Positions 16,860-25,436 of a DNA stretch of 54,003 nucleotides are shown in pieces. Under the pieces are notes generated by a model that saw nothing but the letters and a program-made list of their open reading frames with translations, ran no database searches and was not told the DNA's origin. Positions within the stretch are counted from its first letter, which is position 1. Every line of letters starts with the position of its first letter. The position numbers and the translations under genes are program-made. Origin of the DNA: an uncultured Clostridia bacterium (GTDB lineage Bacteria; Bacillota; Clostridia; Peptostreptococcales; Anaerovoracaceae); assembly GCA_944383465.1 (NCBI GenBank), contig CALWPQ010000015.1, positions 1-54,003 of the forward strand, read 5' to 3'.

Positions 16860-17567
16860 ATGTCACAAGAAGTTAGGGAATTGGCCTATAGTCCTATTTT
16901 ATGGGCAGTAACAATCACAGCAATTTCTCTTGTTTTGATTCTTGCCACATTTTACTTGGTTAAGGCCGTCAAGGTGTCAAAGGAAATGGGAATAACTCAG
17001 AAACAGTTGAAGGATGCTGCGAAAACATCGGCGATTGCTTCTATCGGACCTACTATTGTAATTTGCGTAGGGATGATATCACTTCTGGTAATGGTAGGCG
17101 CGCCTACAGCATGGATGCGGCTTTCGGTTATCGGAGATATTACGCAGGAACTGATGGCGGTGGGTTTTGCAACTGACGCTTACGGTCTTACAGCTACGGC
17201 AGAATCAATTACACCGGAAATTTTGCAAATTGCGGTTTTCCTTATGGCTATAGCTTGCATCGGATATCTTACGATTCCTGTATTTTTGGCAGGCAAAATC
17301 GAGGTATTTGTTAAAAAACTGGGTTCTAAAGGTGGAGCCGGCACAACGGGAATTATTGCCATTGCGGCTGTTATAGGCTGCTACGCATATGTCGATGCAC
17401 CTTATCTTATTGCATTAAATGCTGGAACTGTGGCGATGATAGTAGGATTTTTGGCAATGCTTATACTCCAGTCAATACAGGTTAAATTTAAGCAGGAATG
17501 GCTTAATGCTTGGGGTATGATTATCGCAATGTTTGTCGGTATGGGCGCTGGCGCTGTTGTAGCATAA
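16860..17567 (+). CDS. DUF5058-like integral membrane protein
   Basis: 235 residues with about five or six membrane segments. The arrangement IGPTIVICVGMISLLVMVG-x-PTAWMRLSVIGDITQEL matches my memory of the DUF5058 family of unknown function. A Lys-rich cytoplasmic loop lies at residues 35-55. GGAGG precedes the ATG at a good distance. The next gene follows after 15 bases and is also a membrane protein of similar size, so the two probably form a complex, plausibly a transporter. An AT-rich leader with TATAAT at 16777-16782 lies upstream. Confidence 0.7.
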   Translation: MSQEVRELAYSPILWAVTITAISLVLILATFYLVKAVKVSKEMGITQKQLKDAAKTSAIASIGPTIVICVGMISLLVMVGAPTAWMRLSVIGDITQELMAVGFATDAYGLTATAESITPEILQIAVFLMAIACIGYLTIPVFLAGKIEVFVKKLGSKGGAGTTGIIAIAAVIGCYAYVDAPYLIALNAGTVAMIVGFLAMLILQSIQVKFKQEWLNAWGMIIAMFVGMGAGAVVA

Positions 17568-17582
17568 ATGGAGGTGTAAGTA

Positions 17583-18299
17583 ATGAATAATCAAAATAAT
17601 GCTTATAAAGAAAAATTTGAACCTAAAGCAGTATTGGTGGGAAACATTATTCTTCCGCTTTCGCAACTTATATTCTTTGTTCCGTTTTTAGCGCTGTGGT
17701 TTGTTTACGATGTGCAGCCGGACTGGCCGATGCTTGTTAAAGCACTCGTCCCATGGCTTGTACTTAATATACCTTGGTGGATTTCGTATCCTATTTCTTA
17801 TGTTCCGATTCTCGGAGTACCGGGTACGCTGCTCTGTTTCTTATCAGGAAATATTGCCAATATGCGTATTCCGGCGGTAATAGCGGCGCAGAAAGCATCA
17901 AAGACCGAAATGGGCACGGAAAAAGGGTCTATTATGGCGATTATAGGACTTGCAATGTCGGTTTATGTAAATCTTATCATACTTGCACTTGGAGTTTTTA
18001 CAGGAGACGCGCTGCTTTCGGCACTTCCGCCTTCGATTTCATCGGCGCTAAATTATCTGCTCCCGGCATTGTTCGGCTGCATACTTGCGATGTTCCTTAA
18101 GGGAAATGTACCTGCTGCAATAGTATCTGTGGCTTCGGCAGTAATCCTTACACTTTTGTACAACAAAGGTACGTTTGCATTTATACCTATGGATGTGAGC
18201 ATATTTGTAATGCTTATTCCGATTATACTTGCTGTAGCAACCGCTATAACGGTACAGAGAGCAAAAAACGCTAAAGAAAACGACGATGAAGCGGTATAA
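17583..18299 (+). CDS. Hypothetical integral membrane protein, partner of DUF5058-like protein
   Basis: 238 residues with about six to seven membrane segments, no signal peptide, and a charged C-terminal tail (QRAKNAKENDDEAV). I do not recognise a named family. Notable blocks are VPILGVPGTLLCFLSGNIANMRIPA and a Lys/Glu loop (QKASKTEMGTEKGS) that is probably cytoplasmic. Strong ribosome site TGGAGGTG. Fifteen bases separate it from the upstream gene, so the two are translated from one message and likely act together. Confidence 0.7.
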   Translation: MNNQNNAYKEKFEPKAVLVGNIILPLSQLIFFVPFLALWFVYDVQPDWPMLVKALVPWLVLNIPWWISYPISYVPILGVPGTLLCFLSGNIANMRIPAVIAAQKASKTEMGTEKGSIMAIIGLAMSVYVNLIILALGVFTGDALLSALPPSISSALNYLLPALFGCILAMFLKGNVPAAIVSVASAVILTLLYNKGTFAFIPMDVSIFVMLIPIILAVATAITVQRAKNAKENDDEAV

Positions 18300-18383
18300 A
18301 ATTTAGCGTACTTAATAAAAAAATGGCTTAAGAATACAGATTTAAGAATCAAAAATAAAGCTGAAAACAATAAAGAAAAATAA

Positions 18384-18436
18384 AATGCGCTTTTTGCAGA
18401 GCCTTTCGATGAAAGTTCTGCAGGCGCATTCTTTAT
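18384..18436. terminator. Bidirectional terminator between converging genes
   Basis: AATGCGC...GCGCATT outer stem with a GCAGA/TCTGC inner stem, flanked by A-rich and T-rich sequence on each side. It sits between the converging membrane pair and spoIIID and can serve both. Confidence 0.7.
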
Positions 18437-18456
18437 GTTATGTATTTATATTTTTG

Positions 18457-18717
18457 CTATTTTGTGATGTGCGTGTTTTGATATTTTTTCTTGGTGGCAT
18501 TGCCGCCTCGTATGTGCCGCTCGGCTTTGTTGTTTTCGAGGATTAGTTTTACATCGGCTGCCAGCGCAGGATTTATTTCAAGAAGTCTTTCCGTAATGTC
18601 CTTGTGCACAGTAGATTTACTGACTCTGAATTTTTGGGCTGCACTTCTTACCGTAGCCTGAGTCTCAATTATGTACCGGGCAAGCTCCAGCACTCTTTCC
18701 TCTATGTAGTCCTTCAT
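18457..18717 (-). CDS. spoIIID: Sporulation transcription factor SpoIIID
   Basis: 86 residues, the normal length. The sequence YIEERVLELARYIIETQATVR then VSKSTVHKDITERLLEINP is the SpoIIID HTH, and RHIRGGNATKKKY matches the conserved basic C-terminal helix that aids DNA binding. SpoIIID acts in the mother cell, activating and repressing sigma-E genes during endospore formation. The gene beside it is mbl, as in Bacillus, but here the two are divergent. A sigma-E-like -10 lies upstream. It shows that the organism is, or descends from, a spore former. Confidence 0.95.
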   Translation of the reverse strand: MKDYIEERVLELARYIIETQATVRSAAQKFRVSKSTVHKDITERLLEINPALAADVKLILENNKAERHIRGGNATKKKYQNTHITK

Positions 18718-18747
18718 TTTTTATATTTCACCGCCCTCACATTTATA

Positions 18748-18780
18748 TTTGTATGAGATTAAACCGGATTTGGTTATACT
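18748..18780 (-). promoter_or_regulatory. Possible sigma-E promoter of spoIIID
   Basis: On the minus strand CATACAAA (close to CATACAMT) is preceded 17 bases upstream by GTATAAC, a loose match to the sigma-E -35. The spacer is two bases longer than ideal. Sigma-E control of spoIIID is known in Bacillus; this site is an inference. Confidence 0.3.
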
Positions 18781-18855
18781 GAAATATATGAAGCGGATGA
18801 AGTGGATATGCTTGTTAAAAAACGTGCGCGTCATAAAATTTTGTCATAATTTGTG

Positions 18856-18884
18856 TTGGTATTTTTGCGTGAATATATTATAAT
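18856..18884 (+). promoter_or_regulatory. Sigma-A promoter of mbl
   Basis: TTGGTA, 17 bases, TATAAT, about 35 bases before the mbl start. Confidence 0.65.
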
Positions 18885-18918
18885 ATTGATAGAAAAAATT
18901 TTACAAGGAGAATACAGT

Positions 18919-19941
18919 ATGGGATTTACAGATGAAATAGGTATCGATCTTGGAACAGCCAATGTTCTGGTTTATATAAAAGGCAAAGGCGTAGTTTTAA
19001 ATGAGCCCTCGGTAGTTGCGATAAATAAGGATACAAATGAAATTCTGGCGGTGGGTGAGGAAGCAAGGCTGATGCTCGGAAGAACACCGGCTAATATCAT
19101 TGCAGTAAGGCCGCTGCGCGATGGAGTGATATCGGACTACGATATCACAGAGCGTATGCTCAAGCATTTTATAAAAAAATCATGCAGGAGCAGCAGATTT
19201 TTTAAGCCGAGAATTATGATCTGTGTGCCGAGCGGTGTTACGGAAGTAGAGAAAAGAGCTGTAAAAGAAGCGGCTGAGTCTGCGGGCGGCAAGGCCGTTT
19301 ATCTTATGGAAGAGCCTGTTGCAGCAGCCATCGGTGCGGGGCTTGATATATCAAAGCCTGACGGCGTTATGGTAATAGATATAGGCGGAGGCACGACGGA
19401 CATCGCGGTGATTTCACTCGGCGGCATTGTTGCCAGCACGTCAGTTAAAATCGCAGGTGACAAATTCGACGAAGCTATCATTAAACATATGAGAAAAGAA
19501 TTCAAGCTCTACATCGGAGAAAGAACGGCGGAAGAGCTTAAAATGTCCATCGGCATAGCATATCCGACTGATGAAATTCTGACGAAAGAATGCCGCGGGC
19601 GCGACCTCGTAACGGGACTGCCGAAGACTATAGAGATAACGTCGAAGGATATGCTCGATGCGCTCGATGAACCGCTGCAGACGATATGCGAGGCTGTGCA
19701 CAGCGTGCTCGAAAGAACACCGCCTGAACTTTCGGCAGATATCAGCAATCTCGGAATTATAATCACGGGCGGCGGCGCGCTTCTTAACGGCATCGACAAG
19801 CGTATTGAGGACAGAACGGGCATAGAAGTTACGATTGCGGATGATCCAAAATCGTGCGTTGCTGTCGGTACAGGCAAGGCGCTCGATCAGATAGAGAACA
19901 TCGAAAACAATTCTATGAACAGAAGAAAACCGTATATCTAA
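18919..19941 (+). CDS. mbl: MreB-family actin homologue Mbl
   Basis: 340 residues, full length. The phosphate-1 motif GIDLGTANVLVYIKGKG, the phosphate-2 motif VIDIGGGTTDIAVIS and the adenosine motif IIITGGGALLNGID are all intact. It polymerises at the membrane and guides lateral wall synthesis in rods. The context beside spoIIID favours Mbl over MreB, which usually precedes mreC and mreD. ATG 18919 follows AAGGAG; the upstream open extension has no ribosome site. Confidence 0.92.
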   Translation: MGFTDEIGIDLGTANVLVYIKGKGVVLNEPSVVAINKDTNEILAVGEEARLMLGRTPANIIAVRPLRDGVISDYDITERMLKHFIKKSCRSSRFFKPRIMICVPSGVTEVEKRAVKEAAESAGGKAVYLMEEPVAAAIGAGLDISKPDGVMVIDIGGGTTDIAVISLGGIVASTSVKIAGDKFDEAIIKHMRKEFKLYIGERTAEELKMSIGIAYPTDEILTKECRGRDLVTGLPKTIEITSKDMLDALDEPLQTICEAVHSVLERTPPELSADISNLGIIITGGGALLNGIDKRIEDRTGIEVTIADDPKSCVAVGTGKALDQIENIENNSMNRRKPYI

Positions 19942-19970
19942 ATAATGGATGTTAAATGCGAGTAGACGAA

Positions 19971-20012
19971 AAAGCATTCCGAAATCCGGAAAGGGTTTTG
20001 GGATGCTTTATT
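19971..20012 (+). terminator. Terminator after mbl
   Basis: AAAGCAT...ATGCTTT with CC-AAA-CC/GG-TTT-GG inner pairing interrupted by single mismatches, then TATT. The T tract is short. Confidence 0.55.
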
Positions 20013-20040
20013 AAACACGGATATTGAATAAAGGAGAAAT

Positions 20041-21177
20041 ATGAAGCTGGAATTGATAGCGACCGCGACTTTTGGTCTGGAAGCGGTCGTAAAAAGAGAA
20101 ATTGAACAGCTCGGATATAAAATAATCAAGTCTGAAGACGCGAAGATAACGTTTCTTGGCGATGAGCGTGCAGTGGCAAGGAGTAATCTGTGGCTCAGAA
20201 GTGCGGACAGAGTGCTCATAAAGATGGGAGAATTTCGTGCGCTCGAATTTGAAGATCTGTTTCAGCAGGTAAAGGGCATCGCCTGGGAAGAATGGATACC
20301 GCCTGACGGTAAATTTACCGTAAACGGGACATCTGTAAAATCCAAGCTGCACAGCGTGCCGGCCTGCCAGAGCATAGTAAAAAAAGCTGTAGTGTCGCGC
20401 CTTTCCGAAGTTTATGGTATGGATACTTTTCCGGAAACGGGGGCGGCGTATACGATAAAGGTGACGCTTCTCAAGGATAGGGCAACGATCACGCTCGATA
20501 CGAGCGGAGCGGGACTTCATAAACGCGGGTACAGAGTAATGGATGTGGCTGCGCCAATGAAAGAGACGCTTGCAGCTGCAATGGTGCAGCTGTCGTTTTG
20601 GCGCGCCGGACGCATTCTCGCAGACCCGTGCTGCGGCTCGGGCACCATTCCGATAGAGGCAGCTATGATAGGAAGAAATATAGCGCCCGGAATCAGCAGG
20701 CGGTTTGCATCCGAAGAATGGGAAGCCATCCCAAAAGAGATATGGAAAGAAGAACGCAAAGCGGCTTATGCGGCTATAGATTATGATACCGAACTTGAAA
20801 TATATGGATCCGATATTGACGGCAAGGCGGTGGCGGCAGCACGTGAAAATGCACTTGCGGCGGGAGTCGATGACTGTATAAAATTTACAAGACTTGATAT
20901 AAAGGATTTCAAAGCGCAGGCACCGTCGGGCATTATCATTTCCAATCCGCCGTATGGTGAGCGTATCGGCGAGGAGAAGGCAATTGCGGCTATATACAGT
21001 GCGTATAATAAATTTTTTAAGGAAAATCCAAGCTGGTCTTTATTTCTTATAACGACGGATAAAACTGTTGAGCAAAAAATTTTCGGACGCGAGGCGGATA
21101 GACGCAGAAAACTGTACAACGGCAGGCTCGAAGTGTGCTATTATCAGTTTCACGGTGAGCGCCCGCAGCGCCGGTGA
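20041..21177 (+). CDS. THUMP-domain class I RNA methyltransferase (RlmL/YpsC-like)
   Basis: 378 residues. The N-terminal half is a THUMP RNA-binding region (about 45-165) opening with the typical LELIATATFGLEAVVKREI. The C-terminal half is a Rossmann methyltransferase with ADPCCGSGTIPIEAAMIGRNIAPG (SAM loop) and the catalytic N-P-P-Y in ISNPPYGERIGEE, indicating N2-guanine methylation. Orthologues methylate 23S rRNA near position 2445. It is the short single-domain form, unlike the fused RlmKL of enterobacteria. Ribosome site AAGGAG is five bases before the ATG. Confidence 0.9.
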   Translation: MKLELIATATFGLEAVVKREIEQLGYKIIKSEDAKITFLGDERAVARSNLWLRSADRVLIKMGEFRALEFEDLFQQVKGIAWEEWIPPDGKFTVNGTSVKSKLHSVPACQSIVKKAVVSRLSEVYGMDTFPETGAAYTIKVTLLKDRATITLDTSGAGLHKRGYRVMDVAAPMKETLAAAMVQLSFWRAGRILADPCCGSGTIPIEAAMIGRNIAPGISRRFASEEWEAIPKEIWKEERKAAYAAIDYDTELEIYGSDIDGKAVAAARENALAAGVDDCIKFTRLDIKDFKAQAPSGIIISNPPYGERIGEEKAIAAIYSAYNKFFKENPSWSLFLITTDKTVEQKIFGREADRRRKLYNGRLEVCYYQFHGERPQRR

Positions 21178-21207
21178 TATTAAAAATTGACTTTGGCTGT
21201 GTTTTAG

Positions 21208-21263
21208 ACGCGCCGGCAGACAAATTTACAAAAATTTGTCTGCCGGCGCGTTTGTGTTTTTTT
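21208..21263 (+). terminator. Very strong terminator with 20-bp perfect stem
   Basis: Arms 21208-21227 and 21232-21251 are perfectly complementary around a four-base loop (ACAA), and the second arm runs into TTGTGTTTTTTT. It isolates the methyltransferase gene from the arc genes. Confidence 0.92.
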
Positions 21264-21448
21264 ATTTTAACTAAATTTGTGCTGTGAATGGTATTTCAAA
21301 ATTTTCCTTTTAAATTATAGATTTGATATTCAGCACTGCTGTAATTTGTTTCATAGTATGTTTTTTCTGCTTCGCGGCAAAATATTTACAGACAAAAAAT
21401 TATCGTGATTATGAATTAAATATAGTATGAGAAAAAGGAGATATTAGT

Positions 21449-22444
21449 ATGTCAGTAAATTTAAAAGGAAGAAGTTTTTTGACGCTGATGGATTTTACGC
21501 CTGAAGAGATAAGATATCTGCTCGACCTCGCCAAGGACCTCAAAGCCAAAAAACGAGCGGGCATCAAGGGCAGATGTCTCGAAGGCAAAAACATCGTACT
21601 GCTTTTTGAAAAAACATCGACAAGAACGAGATGTGCGTTCGAGGTTGCCTGTCACGATGAAGGCGGGCACGTCACATTCCTTGACTCGGGTTCATCGCAA
21701 ATGGGCAAGAAAGAGTCACTTGAAGACACAGCGAAAGTACTCGGCAGATTCTTTGACGGTATCGAGTACAGAGGATATGATCAAAAGACGGTGGAGGATC
21801 TCGCTAAATACGCCGGCGTGCCTGTCTGGAACGGTCTTACTGATGCAGACCACCCGACGCAGATACTTGCGGATATCCTGACGATAGAGGAGCATGTGGC
21901 AAAGCCGCTTTCGCAGATTAAGGTAGTATTTTGCGGTGATGTCAGAAACAATATGTCGTACGCGTGGATGTACGGCTGTGCAAAAATGGGAATGCACTTT
22001 GTGGGCTACGGTCCGGAAGAGCTTATCAAGGAAATCGACAGCGATACGCTTACAAAGGTGACGGAAATAGCGTCACAGACAGGCGCGTCCATCGACTTTT
22101 CAAATGATAAAAAGTGGCTTAAAGGAGCGGACGTTATATATTCGGATATCTGGGCCTCGATGGGTGAGGAAGATCAGATACCGGAAAGAGTGGATAAGCT
22201 TGAGATGTACAGAGTGACGACGGATCTCATAAAAGAGACGGAAAATGATGATGTCATATTCCTGCACTGCCTGCCATCATTCCACGATTTCGAGACAAAA
22301 ATGGCAAAGGAGCAAAAAGAAAAAGGCTACGATATCAGGGAAGTCACAGACGAGGTTTTCAGATCGAAGCACTCGAAAGTATTCGATGAAGCGGAAAACA
22401 GGATGCACACTATAAAGGCTGTTATGGTAGCGACAATCGGATAA
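21449..22444 (+). CDS. arcB: Ornithine carbamoyltransferase (catabolic, ArcB)
   Basis: 331 residues, the usual length. The carbamoyl-phosphate loop STRTR (57-61), the HPTQ motif in DADHPTQILADI, the DxxxSMGEE ornithine loop (DIWASMGEEDQ) and the catalytic HCLPSFHD are intact. In the arginine deiminase pathway it splits citrulline with phosphate into ornithine and carbamoyl phosphate. Context with arcA and arcC makes the catabolic role far likelier than biosynthesis. Ribosome site AAAGGAG is present. The 185-base leader is AT-rich and contains ATTCA and TGAAT half-sites that could bind ArgR, but no full consensus Arg box. Confidence 0.92.
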   Translation: MSVNLKGRSFLTLMDFTPEEIRYLLDLAKDLKAKKRAGIKGRCLEGKNIVLLFEKTSTRTRCAFEVACHDEGGHVTFLDSGSSQMGKKESLEDTAKVLGRFFDGIEYRGYDQKTVEDLAKYAGVPVWNGLTDADHPTQILADILTIEEHVAKPLSQIKVVFCGDVRNNMSYAWMYGCAKMGMHFVGYGPEELIKEIDSDTLTKVTEIASQTGASIDFSNDKKWLKGADVIYSDIWASMGEEDQIPERVDKLEMYRVTTDLIKETENDDVIFLHCLPSFHDFETKMAKEQKEKGYDIREVTDEVFRSKHSKVFDEAENRMHTIKAVMVATIG

Positions 22445-22533
22445 TCAGAAATTAAAAATCTGAACGACACACATGAAATTTAAAATTAAAATAACAAAAT
22501 AAAGCAAATAAATAAAAAGAAAGGAAAACGAGT

Positions 22534-24168
22534 ATGTTAAAATTTGAACTATGCAGAGCGTGCGGCGCAGGAGCATTGTTTTACGAAATGCTTTTGCCGG
22601 ACGGAGCAGCAGGAGGGTCTGGCTTTGGAAGCGGCAGCAGAAGAAGCGGACCTGTATGCGGAGGTACGCATAAAAGTTTTGCAGAACAGTATGAGACTGG
22701 GGATACGAGCAAATATGCTGATCACTACGGCGGCGGGGTACACCGAAATGATACCTGCGGCTGTGCGAAGGGTGAAACGGATAATTTAATGGACGATAAT
22801 GGTACTGCTTATACGGAAAGAGTCGTAAAAAGCTCTTGCTGCAGGCAGGAAAGTAAAAAAAAAACGCCGTTGACAAGTATGAATAACGCGGAGACATCAT
22901 TTGCATCTGCCTCCGGCACAGCGAAAAATATGTGCGAAGCCAAAAGCGGAAGCTGCGGTATCCACAATTATTCGGAAATCGGAAAGCTGAGAAGGGTGCT
23001 TCTCCACAGGATAGGAGAGGAAATAGAAGGGCTTGTGCCCGATAACTTTGAAAGACTTCTCTTTGATGACATACCTTACCTTAAGGTTGCGCAGGAAGAG
23101 CATGATTGCTTTGCAAATCTGCTGCGTGAAAACGGAGTCGAGGTCATCTACTATGTAGACGAGACTGAAAAAGCGCTCGCAGATAAAGACGTGCGCGAGG
23201 ACTTCATCAGACACATTACCGAAGAAAGCCATATATATTCGGAAGGTATAAGAGAAGCCATCTGTGCTTATCTCTCGGAAATGCCGACGAGAAAAATGAT
23301 AGAAAAAATTATTGCGGGCGTAAAAAAGAGCGACATACAAAATGTAAAATCGAAGTCGCTTGCCGACTATATTACATCGGATTATCCTTACTATATGGAT
23401 CCGATGCCGAATCTCTATTTTACAAGAGATCCGGGCGCCTGCGTCGGCAACGGCATAAACATTCATCATATGAGCACGGCAGCGAGAAGACGTGAAGCGC
23501 TCCTGCTCGAATATATGTTTAAATATAACAAAGATTTTGCGCCTGACGGCACAAATATCTGGTACGATTATGATTTTGCCCATGAAATAGAAGGCGGAGA
23601 TGTACTCGTACTTTCATCGGAAATTGTTGCTATAGGATATTCGCAGCGTACTTCTGTAGCCGCAATAGAGAAATTTGCGGAAAACGCACTTAAAAATTCA
23701 ACATTTAAGAAAGTTCTTGTATTCGATATACCGAAATGCAGGGCATTCATGCACCTTGATACTGTATTTACAATGGTTGATTACGATAAATTTACCATTC
23801 ACCCGGAAATAGAAGGGCCTTTGCAAATTTTTGAAATCACGCTGGATAAGGATGGTAAGGCACATTTTACGAGCATGCAGGATGAGTTTGTTAATATCCT
23901 CAAAAAAGAACTTTCTCTGCCTGCTGTTGAGCTTATAAGATGCGGAGGTGATGACAAGATGGCCGCACAGCGCGAGCAGTGGAACGACGGTTCGAATACA
24001 CTTGCCATAGCGCCGGGAGTGGTAGTCACTTATGAACGCAACCATGTGACAAATGATCTGCTCGATAAAAAGGGCGTCAAGGTACTCACAATACCATCGT
24101 CGGAACTTTCGAGGGGAAGAGGCGGCCCGCGCTGTATGTCGTGCCCGGTGAACAGGGAGGATTTGTAA
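22534..24168 (+). CDS. arcA: Arginine deiminase with long N-terminal extension
   Basis: Hydrolyses arginine to citrulline and ammonia. The canonical enzyme begins near residue 141 (CGIHNYSEIGKLRRVLLHR); PNLYFTRDPGA, EGGDVLVLS, HLDTVFTMVDYDKF and the C-terminal GGPRCMSCP with catalytic Cys534 are complete. The first 140 residues are unusual: rich in Gly, Ser and Cys, with an A10 tract at 22855-22864 inside. ATG 22534 has an AAAGGA ribosome site, but ATGs at 22789 (overlapping the TAA of another frame), 22879 and 22930 could start shorter forms. Normal deiminases are about 400-415 residues. The last base of its stop codon is the first base of the arcC ATG. Confidence 0.9.
   Translation: MLKFELCRACGAGALFYEMLLPDGAAGGSGFGSGSRRSGPVCGGTHKSFAEQYETGDTSKYADHYGGGVHRNDTCGCAKGETDNLMDDNGTAYTERVVKSSCCRQESKKKTPLTSMNNAETSFASASGTAKNMCEAKSGSCGIHNYSEIGKLRRVLLHRIGEEIEGLVPDNFERLLFDDIPYLKVAQEEHDCFANLLRENGVEVIYYVDETEKALADKDVREDFIRHITEESHIYSEGIREAICAYLSEMPTRKMIEKIIAGVKKSDIQNVKSKSLADYITSDYPYYMDPMPNLYFTRDPGACVGNGINIHHMSTAARRREALLLEYMFKYNKDFAPDGTNIWYDYDFAHEIEGGDVLVLSSEIVAIGYSQRTSVAAIEKFAENALKNSTFKKVLVFDIPKCRAFMHLDTVFTMVDYDKFTIHPEIEGPLQIFEITLDKDGKAHFTSMQDEFVNILKKELSLPAVELIRCGGDDKMAAQREQWNDGSNTLAIAPGVVVTYERNHVTNDLLDKKGVKVLTIPSSELSRGRGGPRCMSCPVNREDL
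22544..22789 (+). other. Alternative 81-codon frame overlapping arcA extension
   Basis: From a TTG at 22544 to a TAA at 22787-22789 a second frame is open. Its codons are strongly G-first (GCG, GAG, GAA, GTA) and its product (Ala/Glu-rich helix, then a hydrophobic stretch and a basic end) looks more protein-like than the arcA frame over the same bases. The stop shares bases with an in-frame arcA ATG (TAATG). It could be a real small gene, a remnant, or chance. Confidence 0.25.
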
Positions 24169-25229
24169 TGTATAAAGAAATGGAAAAAGAAAAACTTTGT
24201 CATAAGAAGGCGGCAGGAGCGGCCAAGGAAGCGGTGACAGAAAGCACAGCTAAAAACACGGCGGCTAAAGATTCGGTGAGCGGCAAGCCAGAGCGCATAG
24301 TAATTGCGCTCGGCGGCAATGCTCTTCAATCTGGAGAAAGCGGCGCCACGGCGGAAGAGCAGCTCTCCGTCGTCAGAGAAACATGTGAGCACATTGCGGA
24401 AATCAGCAGCCGCGGTTACGAAATAGGCATAGTGCATGGAAACGGGCCGCAGGTGGGAAGGATACTTCTCGCTTCGGAAACTGCAAAAAATGTAACGCCG
24501 GCAATGCCGTTCGATGTCTGCGGCGCGATGTCGCAGGGCTATATCGGGTATCATCTGCAGCAAGCGCTGCGCCACGCACTCGATGAGAAAAAACGAAATG
24601 TACCTGTGGTAACGCTTACCACACAGATGGTGGTAGATAAAAACGATCCCGCCTTTGCCAATCCGACAAAGCCAATAGGACCGTTTTACAGCAGGGAAGA
24701 AGCGGAAAAGCTTGAAAAAGAAAAATCATATACTATGAAAGAAGACGCCGGGCGTGGATACAGAAGAGTAGTGCCTTCACCTGTGCCGATGGAAATAGTG
24801 GAAATAGATTCGGTGCGTCGCCTTTGGGATTCCACGGTTACGATATCGTGCGGAGGAGGAGGAATACCTGTTATAGAGAAAAATGACGGCAGCCTCGAAG
24901 GAGTAGCCGCGGTGATAGATAAGGACTTTGCCGCTGAACTGCTTGCAGAACAGGTGGACGCCGATGTGCTTATGATCTTGACGGAGGTCGAGAAAGTGGC
25001 GATAAATTACGGCAAGCCAAATCAGGAAGACTTGACGGATATGACTGCGGATATGGCTCGTGAATATGAAAGCGAAGGACAGTTTGCGCCGGGAAGTATG
25101 CTGCCGAAAGTACAGGCGGCAATAAAATTCGTGTCGCAGCGTCCGGGAAAAAAGAGCATAATCACATCGCTTGACAAAGCTATAGACGCGCTTGAAGGCA
25201 AGACGGGAACGACGATAACATTTTCGTAA
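24168..25229 (+). CDS. arcC: Carbamate kinase with N-terminal extension
   Basis: Last step of the pathway: carbamoyl phosphate plus ADP gives ATP, CO2 and ammonia. The canonical core begins at about residue 42 (ERIVIALGGNALQ) and has HGNGPQVGRIL, the ISCGGGGIPVI block and the C-terminal GTTITFS. The first 41 residues are extra, rich in Lys, Ala, Glu and Thr and likely helical or disordered. ATG 24168 follows GGGAGG and overlaps the arcA stop (TAATG), so translation is coupled. 353 residues against about 310 in typical members. Confidence 0.92.
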   Translation: MYKEMEKEKLCHKKAAGAAKEAVTESTAKNTAAKDSVSGKPERIVIALGGNALQSGESGATAEEQLSVVRETCEHIAEISSRGYEIGIVHGNGPQVGRILLASETAKNVTPAMPFDVCGAMSQGYIGYHLQQALRHALDEKKRNVPVVTLTTQMVVDKNDPAFANPTKPIGPFYSREEAEKLEKEKSYTMKEDAGRGYRRVVPSPVPMEIVEIDSVRRLWDSTVTISCGGGGIPVIEKNDGSLEGVAAVIDKDFAAELLAEQVDADVLMILTEVEKVAINYGKPNQEDLTDMTADMAREYESEGQFAPGSMLPKVQAAIKFVSQRPGKKSIITSLDKAIDALEGKTGTTITFS

Positions 25230-25436
25230 AGAATAAAGAACAAAATATAGAATTTAAAAAATAGTGCCTGAAAGAAAAGGCAGTGTGATAAATGGTAAAA
25301 CCATATATTGCAGAGACAAAGTCCGGAAAATTTAAAAACCATCCGGACTTTGTTTTTAAAGTAATTTTTAGACAAAGAATACAAAATGTATAATTGTACA
25401 AAACCATGAATTATCAGAATAATTTAAAAATCGAAC
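25230..25436. other. Intergenic region after arcC
   Basis: The gap to the antiporter start is 315 bases. It holds a terminator (25316-25357) and a promoter (25437-25466); nothing else is recognisable. The antiporter is therefore a separate unit from arcBAC. Confidence 0.6.
25316..25357 (+). terminator. Terminator of arcBAC operon
   Basis: ACAAAGTCCGGA pairs perfectly with TCCGGACTTTGT, followed by TTTTT. Confidence 0.9.

Noticed and set aside
21317..21420. Possible ArgR (Arg box) sites before arcB
   Set aside because: One site has a fair right half (ATTCA) and another a good left half (TGAAT), but neither makes a full dyad, so I do not call them.
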